Shown: positions 24,125 through 33,912, counted from the first letter of the stretch. The stretch is 64,000 nucleotides of DNA from Filifactor villosus (GCF_042652965.1 NZ_JBHSHL010000033.1:62001-126000), one strand, 5' to 3'. Numbers and translations: made by a program. Notes: generated from the letters alone by a model not told the origin.

Positions 24125-25174
24125 ATGATTCGATTCTCTATGTTGGGAGCTGCAAGTAACGCGGGTGGAGAGCTTTTGAGGCTTATGATCAACCATCCCG
24201 AAACAGAGCTTGCATATGTTGCAGACGGTTTTTCCGCAGGAGAGCACATTGCTGATGTTCACCCTGCTATTCAAGGTTTTTACGATGCGGTATTGTTGTC
24301 CGACAGCGATGAGGACTTGGATACTATATTGAGCGGAACGGATGTATTGTTCCTTGCTGTGGATCCGGGAAAGGTATTTCCGATCGCAGAAAAAGCTTTG
24401 GCAAAGGGTGTAAAAATAATCGACTTTGGAGCTGATATCAGATTTAGAGATTCCAAGGTATGGGAAGAGTGGTACAAGGTAGAGTGTAACTATCCTCAAA
24501 TGTGTAGAGATGCTGTTTACTCCATCCCTGAGATCTGGAGAGAGGACATAAAAGGAAAGAGTCTTATTTCGAATCCGGGATGTTATCCTACGGCATCCGC
24601 ATTGGGACTTTATCCTTTCATAGACAACAATCTGATTGAAAAAGACTCTGTTATCGTTGAGGCGATCAGCGGTACGACCGGAGCGGGAAGAAGACCCGAC
24701 TTTGCGAAGTTGCATATGGTACAGGACGGAAACTTCAAAGCTTACGGTGTTGCAGGACACAGACATACTCCTGAAATCGAGCAGAGTATTGAAATGATTG
24801 GCGGAGAGCCTTCCAAAATCATTTTCACTCCGCACTTGGCACCCATGCCCAGAGGGATTCATGTCACCATCTACGGAGACCTGAAGAGACCTATGACGGA
24901 CGACGAGATCTACGAGTTGTACTTAAAGTATTATAAAGATGAGCCGTTTGTATTCCCGCACAAAGCAGGAGATTGGCCGAATACAAAGTGGACGGTAGGA
25001 ACCAACCATTGCCATGTAGCAGCAGCTTACGAGCCGAGAACTCAAAGAATTATCATTTGCTCGGTAATCGATAATATCGGAAAAGGTGCTGCCGGACAGG
25101 CGATTCAAAATATGAACATTATCTTCGGTTTGGAAGAGACAACAGGTTTGATCATTGCACCGATGTTCCCATAG
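24125..25174 (+). CDS. argC: N-acetyl-gamma-glutamyl-phosphate reductase
   Basis: ArgC reduces N-acetylglutamyl phosphate with NADPH, the third step from glutamate to ornithine. The 349-residue protein has MLGAASNAGGELLRLMINHP at the start (nucleotide binding) and the catalytic Cys153 in SNPGCYPTAS. The length is that of type 1 enzymes. AAGGAGG lies 8 bases before the ATG at 24125; the TTG one codon earlier is unlikely. It is the first gene of argC-argJ-argB-argD. Confidence 0.96.
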   Translation: MIRFSMLGAASNAGGELLRLMINHPETELAYVADGFSAGEHIADVHPAIQGFYDAVLLSDSDEDLDTILSGTDVLFLAVDPGKVFPIAEKALAKGVKIIDFGADIRFRDSKVWEEWYKVECNYPQMCRDAVYSIPEIWREDIKGKSLISNPGCYPTASALGLYPFIDNNLIEKDSVIVEAISGTTGAGRRPDFAKLHMVQDGNFKAYGVAGHRHTPEIEQSIEMIGGEPSKIIFTPHLAPMPRGIHVTIYGDLKRPMTDDEIYELYLKYYKDEPFVFPHKAGDWPNTKWTVGTNHCHVAAAYEPRTQRIIICSVIDNIGKGAAGQAIQNMNIIFGLEETTGLIIAPMFP

Positions 25175-25304
25175 ATGAGAGATACGCTGAGATCGGTATC
25201 TTAAAAAGTAAGATATAGTATTGTGGATTGATGCAAAGGGTTTCGGGACGATTTTCGAATCGTCCCGAAGCAAAAGAAAAAAGATTTTTAAGGAGGATAA
25301 AACT

Positions 25305-26528
25305 ATGGATACATACCGTTTTATTGAAGGTGGAATTACTGCTCCTAAAGGATTCAAGGCAGGAGCAATCTATTGCGGTATCAAAAGTAAGAAGAAAGAA
25401 AAACCGGATATAGCAATCCTATATTCCGAAGAAAAAGCAGTTTGTGCGGGAATGTTTACAACCAACAAGTTTGCCGCTGCACCTATTATCTACTGCAGAG
25501 AGATCGTAAAGACGGGTTCGGCTCAAGCGATTTTGATCAACAGCGGAAATGCAAATGCCGCTACCGGTACCCTCGGTTTGGAAAACACAAGAAAACTTGC
25601 ACAATGCACGGGAGATCACCTCGGACTTCAAGCGGATGATGTATTTGTATGCTCCACGGGAGTTATCGGTGTTCAACTTCCTATGGAAAAAATGTTGAAT
25701 GCGGTAAAAGACATCGTTCCGACCTTGAGTGCGGATAACGGCCCTTCAATTGCAAGAGCGATTATGACAACCGACACCGTTCCCAAAGAGATTTCTTTTG
25801 AGCTTGAATTGTCAGGCGGAACCATTCGTATCGGTTCCATGGCTAAGGGTTCGGGTATGATCCATCCGAACATGGCTACGATGTTGGCATTTGTAACGAC
25901 GGATGCTTCCATCAGTCAGGAAGTATTGCAGGGAATGCTTAAAAAAGCGGTAGATAAGAGTTATAATATGATGACCGTTGACGGAGATACCAGTACAAAT
26001 GACTGCTTGCTTCTTTTGGCAAATGGAATGTCGGGAGTGGAAGTCAAGAGCGAAGAAGATATCAAGAAGTTCTACGAAGCGATTGAATACATCAGTATGG
26101 AAATGGCGAAGAAGATCGCAGCCGACGGAGAAGGAGCAAGCCACCTCATCGTCGTACATGCAAACAACCTACAGACACAAGACGATGCAAGAAAGGTAGC
26201 TCGTGCAGTTGCCGGTTCCAACCTGTTCAAGTGTGCGATCTTCGGACAGGACGCGAACTGGGGACGTGTAATCTCGGCAGCAGGTTATTCGGGAGCGGAG
26301 TTTGAAACAGGAAAAATCGATGTTGCACTTGAGAGCAAGGCAGGAAAGATCGATGTAATGCTTGAGGGAGCAGGGCTTGCGTTTGACGAAGAAAAAGCTG
26401 CTACCATCTTGAAAGAAAAAGACATCTATGTTCATCTTGATTTCCATGACGGAGAAGAGTGTGCGACTGCTTTCGGATGTGACTTGACCTATGATTATGT
26501 AAAAATTAACGGAGACTATCGTAGCTAA
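25305..26528 (+). CDS. argJ: Bifunctional ornithine acetyltransferase / N-acetylglutamate synthase
   Basis: ArgJ moves the acetyl group from N-acetylornithine to glutamate, closing the acetyl cycle, and bifunctional forms can also use acetyl-CoA. The 407-residue precursor has the self-cleavage site KGSGMIHPNMATM, where Thr192 becomes the nucleophile of the beta chain, plus NSGNANAATG near 85 and QDANWGRVI near 320. AAGGAGG lies 9 bases before the ATG at 25305. Whether it is mono- or bifunctional cannot be told; no separate argA or argE is present in this operon, which favours an acetyl-cycle role. Confidence 0.95.
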   Translation: MDTYRFIEGGITAPKGFKAGAIYCGIKSKKKEKPDIAILYSEEKAVCAGMFTTNKFAAAPIIYCREIVKTGSAQAILINSGNANAATGTLGLENTRKLAQCTGDHLGLQADDVFVCSTGVIGVQLPMEKMLNAVKDIVPTLSADNGPSIARAIMTTDTVPKEISFELELSGGTIRIGSMAKGSGMIHPNMATMLAFVTTDASISQEVLQGMLKKAVDKSYNMMTVDGDTSTNDCLLLLANGMSGVEVKSEEDIKKFYEAIEYISMEMAKKIAADGEGASHLIVVHANNLQTQDDARKVARAVAGSNLFKCAIFGQDANWGRVISAAGYSGAEFETGKIDVALESKAGKIDVMLEGAGLAFDEEKAATILKEKDIYVHLDFHDGEECATAFGCDLTYDYVKINGDYRS

Positions 26529-26543
26529 ATTCAAGGAGGGCAT

Positions 26544-27419
26544 ATGAACAACGAACAAGCAGTTCAAAACCTTGTAAGCAGCATGCCTTATCTTCGTAAC
26601 GGCAAGGGTAAGGTAGTTGTAATCAAATTTGGCGGAAATGCTATGATCAACGATGAGATCAAGCAATCCGTAATCGAAGACATCGTGTTGATGCAACTTG
26701 CGGGAATCAAACCGGTCATCTCTCACGGAGGAGGTCCTGCGATCAATGAAATGCTCAAAAAACTCAACATTCAAAGCGAGTTTGTAAACGGACTTCGTGT
26801 CACAAGCAAAGATGTAATTGAAGTGGTGGAGATGGTACTTGCAGGAAAGGTAAACGGCGAGCTTGTGCAAAATGTTACCAAGACAGGCGGAACGGCAGTC
26901 GGTGTATCCGGAGTAAGTGCAGGAATTTACCATTGTAAGAAGACGGAAGGCGAATACGACTACGGTTTCGTAGGCGAAGTCGTATCCGTGGATCCGACCG
27001 CGATCGAAGCTCTGCTTGAGAAAAACATCATTCCCATCGTATCTCCCATCGGCTCAGACGGAAAAGGCAATACCTATAACATCAACGGAGATACTGCGGC
27101 AGGAGAGCTGGCAGCTGCACTGAATGCGGATAAACTCTACTTGTTGACGGACATTGAAGGACTCTGCAACAGCATAGAACTTCGTGATGTCATCAGTTAT
27201 CTCAATACAAAAGATGTGCCCTTGTTGAAAGAAAAGGGCGTGATCGCCGGAGGTATGATTCCCAAAATTGACTGCTGTGTAAGAGCAATCGAAAACGGAG
27301 TTAAGACAGTTCAGATTATAGACGGAAGAAAACCGCACAGCATCCTTTATGAAGAATTCTTCAAAGAAGGAAACGGAACGACCATCGGAGTAGACCAAGA
27401 AAGTGTCGGTATCAAGTAA
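26544..27419 (+). CDS. argB: Acetylglutamate kinase
   Basis: ArgB phosphorylates N-acetylglutamate, the second and often arginine-inhibited step. The 291-residue product has KFGGNAM near residue 28 (phosphate binding), SHGGGPAINEMLKKLNI near 60 (substrate loop), and GGMIPKIDCC near 233. The N-terminal helix (MNNEQAVQNLVSSMPYLRN) resembles the extension of arginine-sensitive hexameric kinases, suggesting feedback control. CAAGGAGGGCAT precedes the ATG, 15 bases after argJ. Confidence 0.96.
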   Translation: MNNEQAVQNLVSSMPYLRNGKGKVVVIKFGGNAMINDEIKQSVIEDIVLMQLAGIKPVISHGGGPAINEMLKKLNIQSEFVNGLRVTSKDVIEVVEMVLAGKVNGELVQNVTKTGGTAVGVSGVSAGIYHCKKTEGEYDYGFVGEVVSVDPTAIEALLEKNIIPIVSPIGSDGKGNTYNINGDTAAGELAAALNADKLYLLTDIEGLCNSIELRDVISYLNTKDVPLLKEKGVIAGGMIPKIDCCVRAIENGVKTVQIIDGRKPHSILYEEFFKEGNGTTIGVDQESVGIK

Positions 27420-27561
27420 GACAGAATAAAACTTCGATATGTGAAACCTATTCGGCGCAAGAAATTGGACAACTTGGGTAAGACAACGAGCTTGGAAGTT
27501 TTCACAGGGCAAATAAAGAGAGTATTAAGAAATTTTGAAGTTAAATAGGAGGAACAGAACC

Positions 27562-28773
27562 ATGGAGAAAATTAAAACAAATGCGGAAGCAATGGCAATC
27601 GGTAAAGAGTGCTTGATGAACACTTACGGAAGATATGGCGTTGCCATGGTAAGAGGAGAAGGATCCTATCTGTACGATGCGGACGGAAAAAAATACATCG
27701 ACCTTCTTCAAGGAGTTGCAGTAAATAACCTTGGACACGGATATCCCAAGTTCATTGAAGCGGTAAAAGATCAGTTGGATAACTTGATGCACTGCGCAAA
27801 CTACTTCTGGATCGAGCCCCAAGTAAGATTGGCTAAACTCATCGTAGACAACAGTTGCTTTGACAAAGTATTCTTCGGAAACAGCGGTGCGGAAGCAAAC
27901 GAAGGAGCTATCAAAATCGCTCGTAAATACCAAAAAGACCACGGACATCCGGAGAGATACAGAGTGATCACCATGAAACAATCCTTCCACGGAAGAACCT
28001 TGGCTACTTTGACGGCGACAGGACAAGATAAGGTACAAATCGGTTTCGAGCCGTTGCCGGACGGATTTGACTATGCGACCTACAATGACATTGAGTCCGT
28101 AAAGGCTGCCGTAACTGACAAAACTGCTGCAATCATGCTTGAGCCCATCATCGGAGAAGGTGGAGTTATCGTTGCGCAAGATCAATTCCTGAAAGACCTT
28201 CGTCAACTTTGCGACGAAAAAGGACTTCTTCTTATCTTTGACGAAGTTCAAGTAGGTTGCGGAAGAACAGGAAAACTCTTTGCTCATCAATGGACAGGAG
28301 TTGAGCCTGATGTAATGACAATGGCGAAAGCGCTCGGAAACGGTATTCCGATCGGAGCGATCGCTGCAAAAGGCGATGCAGCTAACACCCTACAACCGGG
28401 TAACCACGGAACAACCTTCGGAGGAAATCCCCTTGCTACCGCTTGCGGATGTGCAGCACTTTCCATTATCCTTGAAGAAAACCTCTTGGATAGAGCAAAC
28501 GAAATGGGAGAATACCTTGTAAACAGATTGAACGAAATGAAAAAAGACCATCCGTGCATCAAAGAAGTTCGTGGAAAAGGTCTGATCGTAGGTGCGGTTA
28601 TCGATGTGGAAGATGCTCACGTCATCACCGATCCCTGCTTTGAAAAAGGCTTAATCCTCAACTGCACGGCAGGAAACGTACTTCGTTTCATCCCTGCATT
28701 GACCATCGAGAAAGAAGTATTGGATGAGGCTCTTGCAATTATGGAAGAGTGCATGAAGGAAGCAGGTCTGTAA
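27562..28773 (+). CDS. argD: Acetylornithine aminotransferase
   Basis: ArgD is a class III PLP-dependent transaminase forming N-acetylornithine from N-acetylglutamate semialdehyde. The 403-residue product has FFGNSGAEANEGAIKIARKY (cofactor phosphate), LIFDEVQVGCGRTG and the PLP lysine Lys256 in MTMAKALGNGIPIGA. AGGAGGAACAG precedes the ATG at 27562; an in-frame ATG nine codons upstream has no such site. It follows argB after 142 bases and is closed by a terminator. argF, argG, argH and carbamoyl-phosphate synthase genes are not in the window. Confidence 0.95.
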   Translation: MEKIKTNAEAMAIGKECLMNTYGRYGVAMVRGEGSYLYDADGKKYIDLLQGVAVNNLGHGYPKFIEAVKDQLDNLMHCANYFWIEPQVRLAKLIVDNSCFDKVFFGNSGAEANEGAIKIARKYQKDHGHPERYRVITMKQSFHGRTLATLTATGQDKVQIGFEPLPDGFDYATYNDIESVKAAVTDKTAAIMLEPIIGEGGVIVAQDQFLKDLRQLCDEKGLLLIFDEVQVGCGRTGKLFAHQWTGVEPDVMTMAKALGNGIPIGAIAAKGDAANTLQPGNHGTTFGGNPLATACGCAALSIILEENLLDRANEMGEYLVNRLNEMKKDHPCIKEVRGKGLIVGAVIDVEDAHVITDPCFEKGLILNCTAGNVLRFIPALTIEKEVLDEALAIMEECMKEAGL

Positions 28774-28852
28774 AAACAGGAGGCCGCGGGTTTTCTGTAA
28801 GTGAATTTGCTGATAGAACTAACTATCATATAAGTACACATTAATCTACTAC

Positions 28853-28909
28853 AAAAAATGACGGAAACGTTTTTGCGTAATATTGCGAAGGACCATCCGT
28901 CATTTTTTG
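28853..28909 (+). terminator. Terminator of the arg operon
   Basis: AAAAAATGACGGA pairs perfectly with TCCGTCATTTTTT around a 31-base loop that may itself fold. The rest of 28774-29376 shows no gene. Confidence 0.88.
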
Positions 28910-29376
28910 TTTTCACTTTGATCGGTCAAGGAACAGATTACAGAGGTATGAGGTTTGTGGGATATAAATATCGGGAGATTCATAAAAATGGGAAACTTGC
29001 TTATTGTACGATGACTACTCAGCCACAAAAAAACCGCAAAAAACCTCTTTAAAAAGTGATATACCGGCGGAAAGAAGGTCTTGTGCCGTTAGGAGAGAAA
29101 GAAGGAGAGAAGTATATCGGAACAACTCCCCACAGGAAACGGAGATCGTTTCTCTGTAGAGAAAAGCGATGGAGGCGGAGAGTCGTTTAAGTACAGGAAC
29201 TGTGATTTGAGGGCGTCTATCCGATTTTTTTGCTGTAGTTTTCCGGACAAATATATCTGATCGAAGAATTTTTTGGATACCGCTGTAGAACAGAGGAGCA
29301 TCTCTTTTTAAAAAATTTTGAAAAAAGCGAGGGACACAAGGGGGAAAACGATATTTTTCGCCTTTGAAACAAATAC

Positions 29377-29405
29377 TTGAAAGAAGAGGAAGCATACACT
29401 ATAAT
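29377..29405 (+). promoter_or_regulatory. Promoter of galU
   Basis: TTGAAA at 29377-29382 and TATAAT at 29400-29405, spacer 17, 34 bases before the galU start. Confidence 0.8.
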
Positions 29406-29438
29406 GAAGGATAAGAATAGAAACGGGAGAGAAGCACT

Positions 29439-30320
29439 ATGAAGAAGGTAAAAAAAGCAATTATACCCGCTGCGGGTCTGGGCAGTCGTTTTCTACCCGC
29501 AACCAAGGCTCAGCCGAAAGAAATGCTGCCGGTCGTAGATAAGCCGACCCTTCAATACATCATTGAAGAAGCCGTAAATTCGGGGATTGAGGAGATCCTG
29601 ATCATCACGGGAAGGAACAAATCTTCGATCGAAGACCATTTTGACAAGTCGGTCGAACTCGAACTGGAACTTGAGAAATCGGGAAAGACCGAACTTCTCA
29701 AGTTGGTTCGGGATATCAGCAATATGGTCAATATTCACTATATTCGTCAGAAAGAGCCGAAGGGATTGGGGCATGCGGTATCCTGTGCCAAAAGCTTCAT
29801 CGGAGATGAGCCCTTTGCCATCCTCCTCGGAGATGATATTGTCGATGCAAAGATCCCCTGTCTCAAACAATTGATTCATGCATATGACGAACACGGAGCC
29901 GCTATTCTGGGAGTCAAGGAGGTAGAGCGGACACAGGTTGACAAATATGGAATCGTGGAGGGAGTTAAGAAGTCGGAGAACCTATATGAGGTTTCGGATT
30001 TGGTGGAAAAACCGGAGATTGAAAAAGCACCTTCCAACATTGCCATTTTGGGTCGTTATATCATTACCCCCAAGATTTTTGAGATTTTGGAAAATACGGT
30101 TCCAGGAAAGAACGGGGAAATCCAGTTGACGGATGCCTTGCGAACCTTGCTGAAACAAGAGAAGATGTATGCCTACATTTTTGAAGGGAAGCGTTATGAC
30201 ATTGGCGACAAGGTAGGTTTTATTGAGGCGACGATCGACTTTGCACTGCAAAGGAAAGAACTCAGGGATAAGGTTCTTGCTATTTTGAAGGATCGGGTGC
30301 TTCACGAAGAGCACAAATAA
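29439..30320 (+). CDS. galU: UTP-glucose-1-phosphate uridylyltransferase
   Basis: GalU makes UDP-glucose, precursor of cell-surface polysaccharides and glycolipids. The 293-residue product begins with the nucleotidyltransferase signature KAIIPAAGLGSRFLPATKAQ, then PKEMLPVVDKPTLQYIIEEA, LLGDDIVDAK and EKPEIEKAPSNIAILGRYII, all GalU hallmarks. GGGAGAG precedes the ATG. It is followed after 128 bases by an SLH surface protein with its own likely promoter, which suits a shared envelope role. Confidence 0.96.
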   Translation: MKKVKKAIIPAAGLGSRFLPATKAQPKEMLPVVDKPTLQYIIEEAVNSGIEEILIITGRNKSSIEDHFDKSVELELELEKSGKTELLKLVRDISNMVNIHYIRQKEPKGLGHAVSCAKSFIGDEPFAILLGDDIVDAKIPCLKQLIHAYDEHGAAILGVKEVERTQVDKYGIVEGVKKSENLYEVSDLVEKPEIEKAPSNIAILGRYIITPKIFEILENTVPGKNGEIQLTDALRTLLKQEKMYAYIFEGKRYDIGDKVGFIEATIDFALQRKELRDKVLAILKDRVLHEEHK

Positions 30321-30332
30321 GTGAAACAAAAC

Positions 30333-30376
30333 TGTAATCTTACTGTGTTGGAATTATCATATTGGTAGTATATAAT
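30333..30376 (+). promoter_or_regulatory. WalR-like box and -10 box upstream of the SLH gene
   Basis: TGTAAT-CTTAC-TGTGTT at 30333-30349: the first half fits the WalR consensus and the second departs at two positions. TATAAT at 30371-30376 lies 38 bases from the box start. The first 14 bases are identical to the TolC-like operon box at 21342. Confidence 0.5.
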
Positions 30377-30448
30377 GAGAATGGGTAGTAAAGTGAACAT
30401 CTATAAGAGAAGAGGATTATAGAGCCGAATCAGAAGGAGGAAGTGTTA

Positions 30449-32374
30449 ATGAACAAAAAGAAAGTGGCCGGAGTTCTTCTGCTCAGTTTGAGCATGATGT
30501 GTTCCACTGTGTCAACTTATGCAAACAATTTCAACGATATGAAGGGACATTGGGCATCGGTCCATGTAAATGATGTTGTTGCAAAAGGAATTTTGAAGGG
30601 TTATGATGATAATACCTTCAGACCGGCCAGACCGGTTACGAAGATCGAAAGTATCATTATGATCAGTAACCTGTTCCCGGATTCACAGATTGAAGAAATC
30701 TATTCCAAGAACAAGTCAAAGTATCAGGCAACAATGACAAAGAGTAAGATCCCTTCCTGGGCACAGAAGTATATTGTGTTCGGAGTGGAGAAGAAGCTCT
30801 TTCCCGAGAAAAGCATTCCCTACTTTATGACACAGACGAAGGGGACCTATGTGCAATCCCTATCGTTCAGGCAGGAGTATGCGATGCTGTTGGTAAATGC
30901 TTTGGGCTTGAACAAGGAGTTCTCCAAGGTGCCCAATGTAAAGTATAAGGATGTCTCGTCTATCGATGCCAAGGCCCTTCCCTATATTGAAGTTCTTGGA
31001 AAGAAGGGAATTATTCAAACGACAGGCAAGTTTAATCCGAAGTCCAAGATCACAAGGGCGGAATCTGCAGTAATGATATCCAAGAGTTATCCCTTCTCCC
31101 AGAAGGCAAAATCGGGAATTGATAATAATAAACCGCAACCGCAACCACAACCGCAACCACAGCCGCAACCGCAGCCGCAACCGCAACCTGTTATACCGGA
31201 AGGGAGTTCGACTCACAGAGGACGAATCCTCAGTCTTTCTGTAAATGGAAATGATTTTATCATGAATATGCTGGATTCCAATGATATCCCGAAGGTCTTC
31301 AGCAATGATGTAAGAAATATAGCCGTCTTGATTAACGGGCAGGCAGGAACTGTGGGTCAGTTGAAAAACAACTGGGAAGTCCTTGTCAGTGCAACAGGTC
31401 AGAGAGTCAACTCTATTCAGGTCTTAAAACAGAATGAAGAGTCTGTCGTTGTGCCTACACCGAATAAACCTGTGAGTACAATGGGTAATATTATGGGAAC
31501 GGTAAGCTCCTATACGGATAACCGCATCGATGTCAAGAGCGGAGGAGGAATCAGTCGATTTGTGATCGATTATTCGACAAGAGTCCTCATCAACGGAAGA
31601 GAAGGAAGATTAAGCAGTATTCAAAACGGAGATAATATTACGGTCGTATCGGTCGGTGACAAGGCGGTACAGCTGATTATAACTTCAAACAACCAATCTG
31701 TGAGCGGCACCATCCGAAGTATCGGAAAAGATACGATTTCGGTTTCCGTAGGCACGGAGGTCTTCCGCTTCGACGTTACTTCCGCGACCAGGATCTATCG
31801 TTCAGGCCAGAGATTGAGTTCGTTGGATGAACTCTATACGGGTGAGAAGGTGTCGGTAAGGGCGAGCGGATTTGAAGCTTCGACCATTGATGTGGCGGAA
31901 TCCAGCTTGAAACTTAGAGGCGTAGCGGTAACCGGAATTATGCTCAACAGCAACAAGTCTCCGGGCATCGTTGTAGAAGATAGGGACGGACAAAGTTATA
32001 CCTTTACTACCGATGCCAAGACAAAGATCTATGTAAGAAACAAGCTGAAGACTATGGATGATATCAAACTGGGTCACGAGGTCGACATCCAAGCGGAAAA
32101 CGGTGTAGTTACCGAAATCACGACCGATGCGAACTATTCGCTGTCCAGGATTCAGGGAACCGTTGTTTCCGTAGATTTTGCAAACGAAAGCCTCGTTGTG
32201 GAAACGGGCAACAGACAGGTGATTGTCAACATCCTGTCCGATACGGAGATCAGAAACTCCTACAATAACACCAAACGCTCGATCGACAATATCTATAAGA
32301 ACTATACCGTTGTTGTAAACGGAATTTCGAGATCCGGCGGAATCGATGCCCAAAGAATCATTTACTTTGAATAA
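30449..32374 (+). CDS. SLH-domain surface protein with repeated beta domains
   Basis: The 641-residue protein has a signal peptide (cleavage near YAN, residue 25), three SLH modules (about 28-75, 100-150 and 165-215; the first holds FNDMKGHWASVHVNDVV and DDNTFRPARPVTKIE) and a linker made almost only of Pro-Gln (about 228-248). Five or six similar beta-rich domains of about 65 residues follow (for example NIMGTVSSYTDNRIDVKSGG; SGTIRSIGKDTISVSVGTEV; IQGTVVSVDFANESLVVETG). SLH modules bind pyruvylated wall polymers, so this is probably an S-layer or S-layer-associated protein. AAGGAGG lies 6-7 bases before the ATG at 30449; the GTG two codons earlier is less likely. Confidence 0.88.
   Translation: MNKKKVAGVLLLSLSMMCSTVSTYANNFNDMKGHWASVHVNDVVAKGILKGYDDNTFRPARPVTKIESIIMISNLFPDSQIEEIYSKNKSKYQATMTKSKIPSWAQKYIVFGVEKKLFPEKSIPYFMTQTKGTYVQSLSFRQEYAMLLVNALGLNKEFSKVPNVKYKDVSSIDAKALPYIEVLGKKGIIQTTGKFNPKSKITRAESAVMISKSYPFSQKAKSGIDNNKPQPQPQPQPQPQPQPQPQPVIPEGSSTHRGRILSLSVNGNDFIMNMLDSNDIPKVFSNDVRNIAVLINGQAGTVGQLKNNWEVLVSATGQRVNSIQVLKQNEESVVVPTPNKPVSTMGNIMGTVSSYTDNRIDVKSGGGISRFVIDYSTRVLINGREGRLSSIQNGDNITVVSVGDKAVQLIITSNNQSVSGTIRSIGKDTISVSVGTEVFRFDVTSATRIYRSGQRLSSLDELYTGEKVSVRASGFEASTIDVAESSLKLRGVAVTGIMLNSNKSPGIVVEDRDGQSYTFTTDAKTKIYVRNKLKTMDDIKLGHEVDIQAENGVVTEITTDANYSLSRIQGTVVSVDFANESLVVETGNRQVIVNILSDTEIRNSYNNTKRSIDNIYKNYTVVVNGISRSGGIDAQRIIYFE
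31130..31190 (+). repeat. CCGCAA/CCACAA microsatellite coding for Pro-Gln linker
   Basis: About ten hexamer units (ccgcaaccacaa type) encode alternating proline and glutamine between the SLH part and the beta domains. Length is prone to slippage. Confidence 0.93.
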
Positions 32375-32395
32375 GAAGGTTGAATAGAAAGAAGG

Positions 32396-32429
32396 AACTT
32401 CCCTGCTGTATCTGCGGGGAAGTTTTTTT
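32396..32429 (+). terminator. Terminator after the SLH gene
   Basis: AACTTCCCTGC pairs with GCGGGGAAGTT (one G-T pair) around a 7-base loop, followed by seven T. Confidence 0.93.
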
Positions 32430-32467
32430 GTATAGAGGTCTCTGAAGAAGGAGGCTTGTAGGCCGAT

Positions 32468-32648
32468 TTTATACTATTACCTGTTTAAATTGCCTAGTTA
32501 TCTGTATGAGTATTTTTTAACACAAGGCTCATGGAATCTGTCAGAATTGACAGGTGGAACGCTTGGTAGCATATTGTCATCCAAAGGCTTTTTCGATAAG
32601 GGGATATATTCTACAATGATATAGGGCATTTTTATCAGGTTTTTAGTA
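32468..32648 (+). repeat. Family A repeat, composite
   Basis: TTTATACTATTACCTGTTTA at the left. An inner piece with gttatctgtatgagtatttt recurs reversed at 52325-52382. The right part (gacaggtggaacgcttgg, atcatcc-like, ttttagtat) matches the GAACGCTTTG subtype, suggesting one element within another. Confidence 0.6.
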
Positions 32649-32680
32649 TCAAAAAACGGAATAGAGGGCTTGAAGATATT

Positions 32681-32709
32681 TTGACAATTATTATGACATA
32701 CTATATAAT
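32681..32709 (+). promoter_or_regulatory. Strong promoter of glpX
   Basis: Consensus TTGACA at 32681-32686 and TATAAT at 32704-32709 with a 17-base spacer, 38 bases before the start codon. Confidence 0.9.
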
Positions 32710-32747
32710 AGAGGAAGATAATTAGTATAGAATAAATGGAGGGTACT

Positions 32748-33728
32748 ATGGATCGAAACATTGCTTTGGAACTTGTAAGAATAACGGAAACAGCGGCTTT
32801 GGCATCGGCAAACTGGATGGGTCGCGGGGATAAGAATGCGGCGGACGGAGCTGCTGTGGAAGGCATGCGTATGTGTTTTGAGAGAGTGGATGTACGAGGA
32901 GAGATCGTGATCGGTGAAGGAGAGTTGGACGAGGCTCCGATGCTTTACATAGGAGAGAAGGTGGGGAGTGGCTACGGTCCTTTAGTCGATATCGCCGTGG
33001 ATCCGATAGACGGAACCAACCTTATCGCCAAAGGGCTTCCCAATGCGATTGCAGTTATCGCTATGACGGAGAAGGGAAAGATGCTTAAGGCGCCGGATAC
33101 CTACATGGATAAAATTATCGTAGGTCCGGGGGCAAGAGGAGTTATAGACTTGGAGGCACCCGTGAGAGAGAACTTGAAGAAGGTGGCACAGGCCATTGAT
33201 AAACCTTTGTCCGATCTGACTTTGACGATTTTGGACAGAGATAGACACAGCGACATCATTAAAGAGGCGAGGGAGACGGGTGTCAGAATCAAAATCTTCA
33301 ATGAAGGTGACGTTGCGGCAGGAATCGCGACCTGCTTTTCGGATACGGGAGTAGATATTCTGTTGGGTTCGGGAGGTGCACCTGAGGGAGTGATCACGGC
33401 TGCCGCAGTCAAGACTCTCGGAGGAGATATGCAGGGAAGACTGCATCCTATGAGCCCGGAAGAGATCCAACGTTGCCATCAGATGGGTTTTGACGAAGAG
33501 AGTATCAAGAAGGTTCTGACTTTGGAAGACCTCGTTTGCGGACAGGACATCTTCTTTGCGGCTACGGGAATTACCGATGGAGATCTGCTCAAGGGAGTTC
33601 GTTTCCTCTCCAAGAGAAAGGTTGTAACTCACTCCGTCGTTATGAGATCGAGCACGGGAACCATCCGTTTTGTCGAAGCCTCCCATGACTTGGACAGAAA
33701 AGAACTTTTGAAACAGTTGAAGCTATAG
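32748..33728 (+). CDS. glpX: Class II fructose-1,6-bisphosphatase
   Basis: GlpX-type enzymes dephosphorylate fructose 1,6-bisphosphate in gluconeogenesis, as expected for an organism growing on amino acids. The 326-residue product has MGRGDKNAADGAAVEGMR, VIGEGELDEAPMLYIGE, VDPIDGTNLIAKG (metal-binding DPIDGT), ILDRDRHSDII and LLGSGGAPEGV. I choose the ATG at 32748; the ATG at 32736 overlaps the ribosome site GGAGG that serves it. It has its own consensus promoter and a hairpin pair downstream. Confidence 0.95.
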   Translation: MDRNIALELVRITETAALASANWMGRGDKNAADGAAVEGMRMCFERVDVRGEIVIGEGELDEAPMLYIGEKVGSGYGPLVDIAVDPIDGTNLIAKGLPNAIAVIAMTEKGKMLKAPDTYMDKIIVGPGARGVIDLEAPVRENLKKVAQAIDKPLSDLTLTILDRDRHSDIIKEARETGVRIKIFNEGDVAAGIATCFSDTGVDILLGSGGAPEGVITAAAVKTLGGDMQGRLHPMSPEEIQRCHQMGFDEESIKKVLTLEDLVCGQDIFFAATGITDGDLLKGVRFLSKRKVVTHSVVMRSSTGTIRFVEASHDLDRKELLKQLKL

Positions 33729-33912
33729 AAGGACCTTTGCAGGAGAAAGGAGTTCCTTCTGAAAGTCAAAGAGCAGGGACACGGGAGTTTATTTTGCGAT
33801 AGGGGGCATCCGAACCATGATTTTTATTGTGATGAGTGCTGAAAGAAAAGTTTGTGAGGATCAAATCCGTTTGAGCGGATGACAGTACCAAGAGAAGCCT
33901 CCTTTTCCAAAA

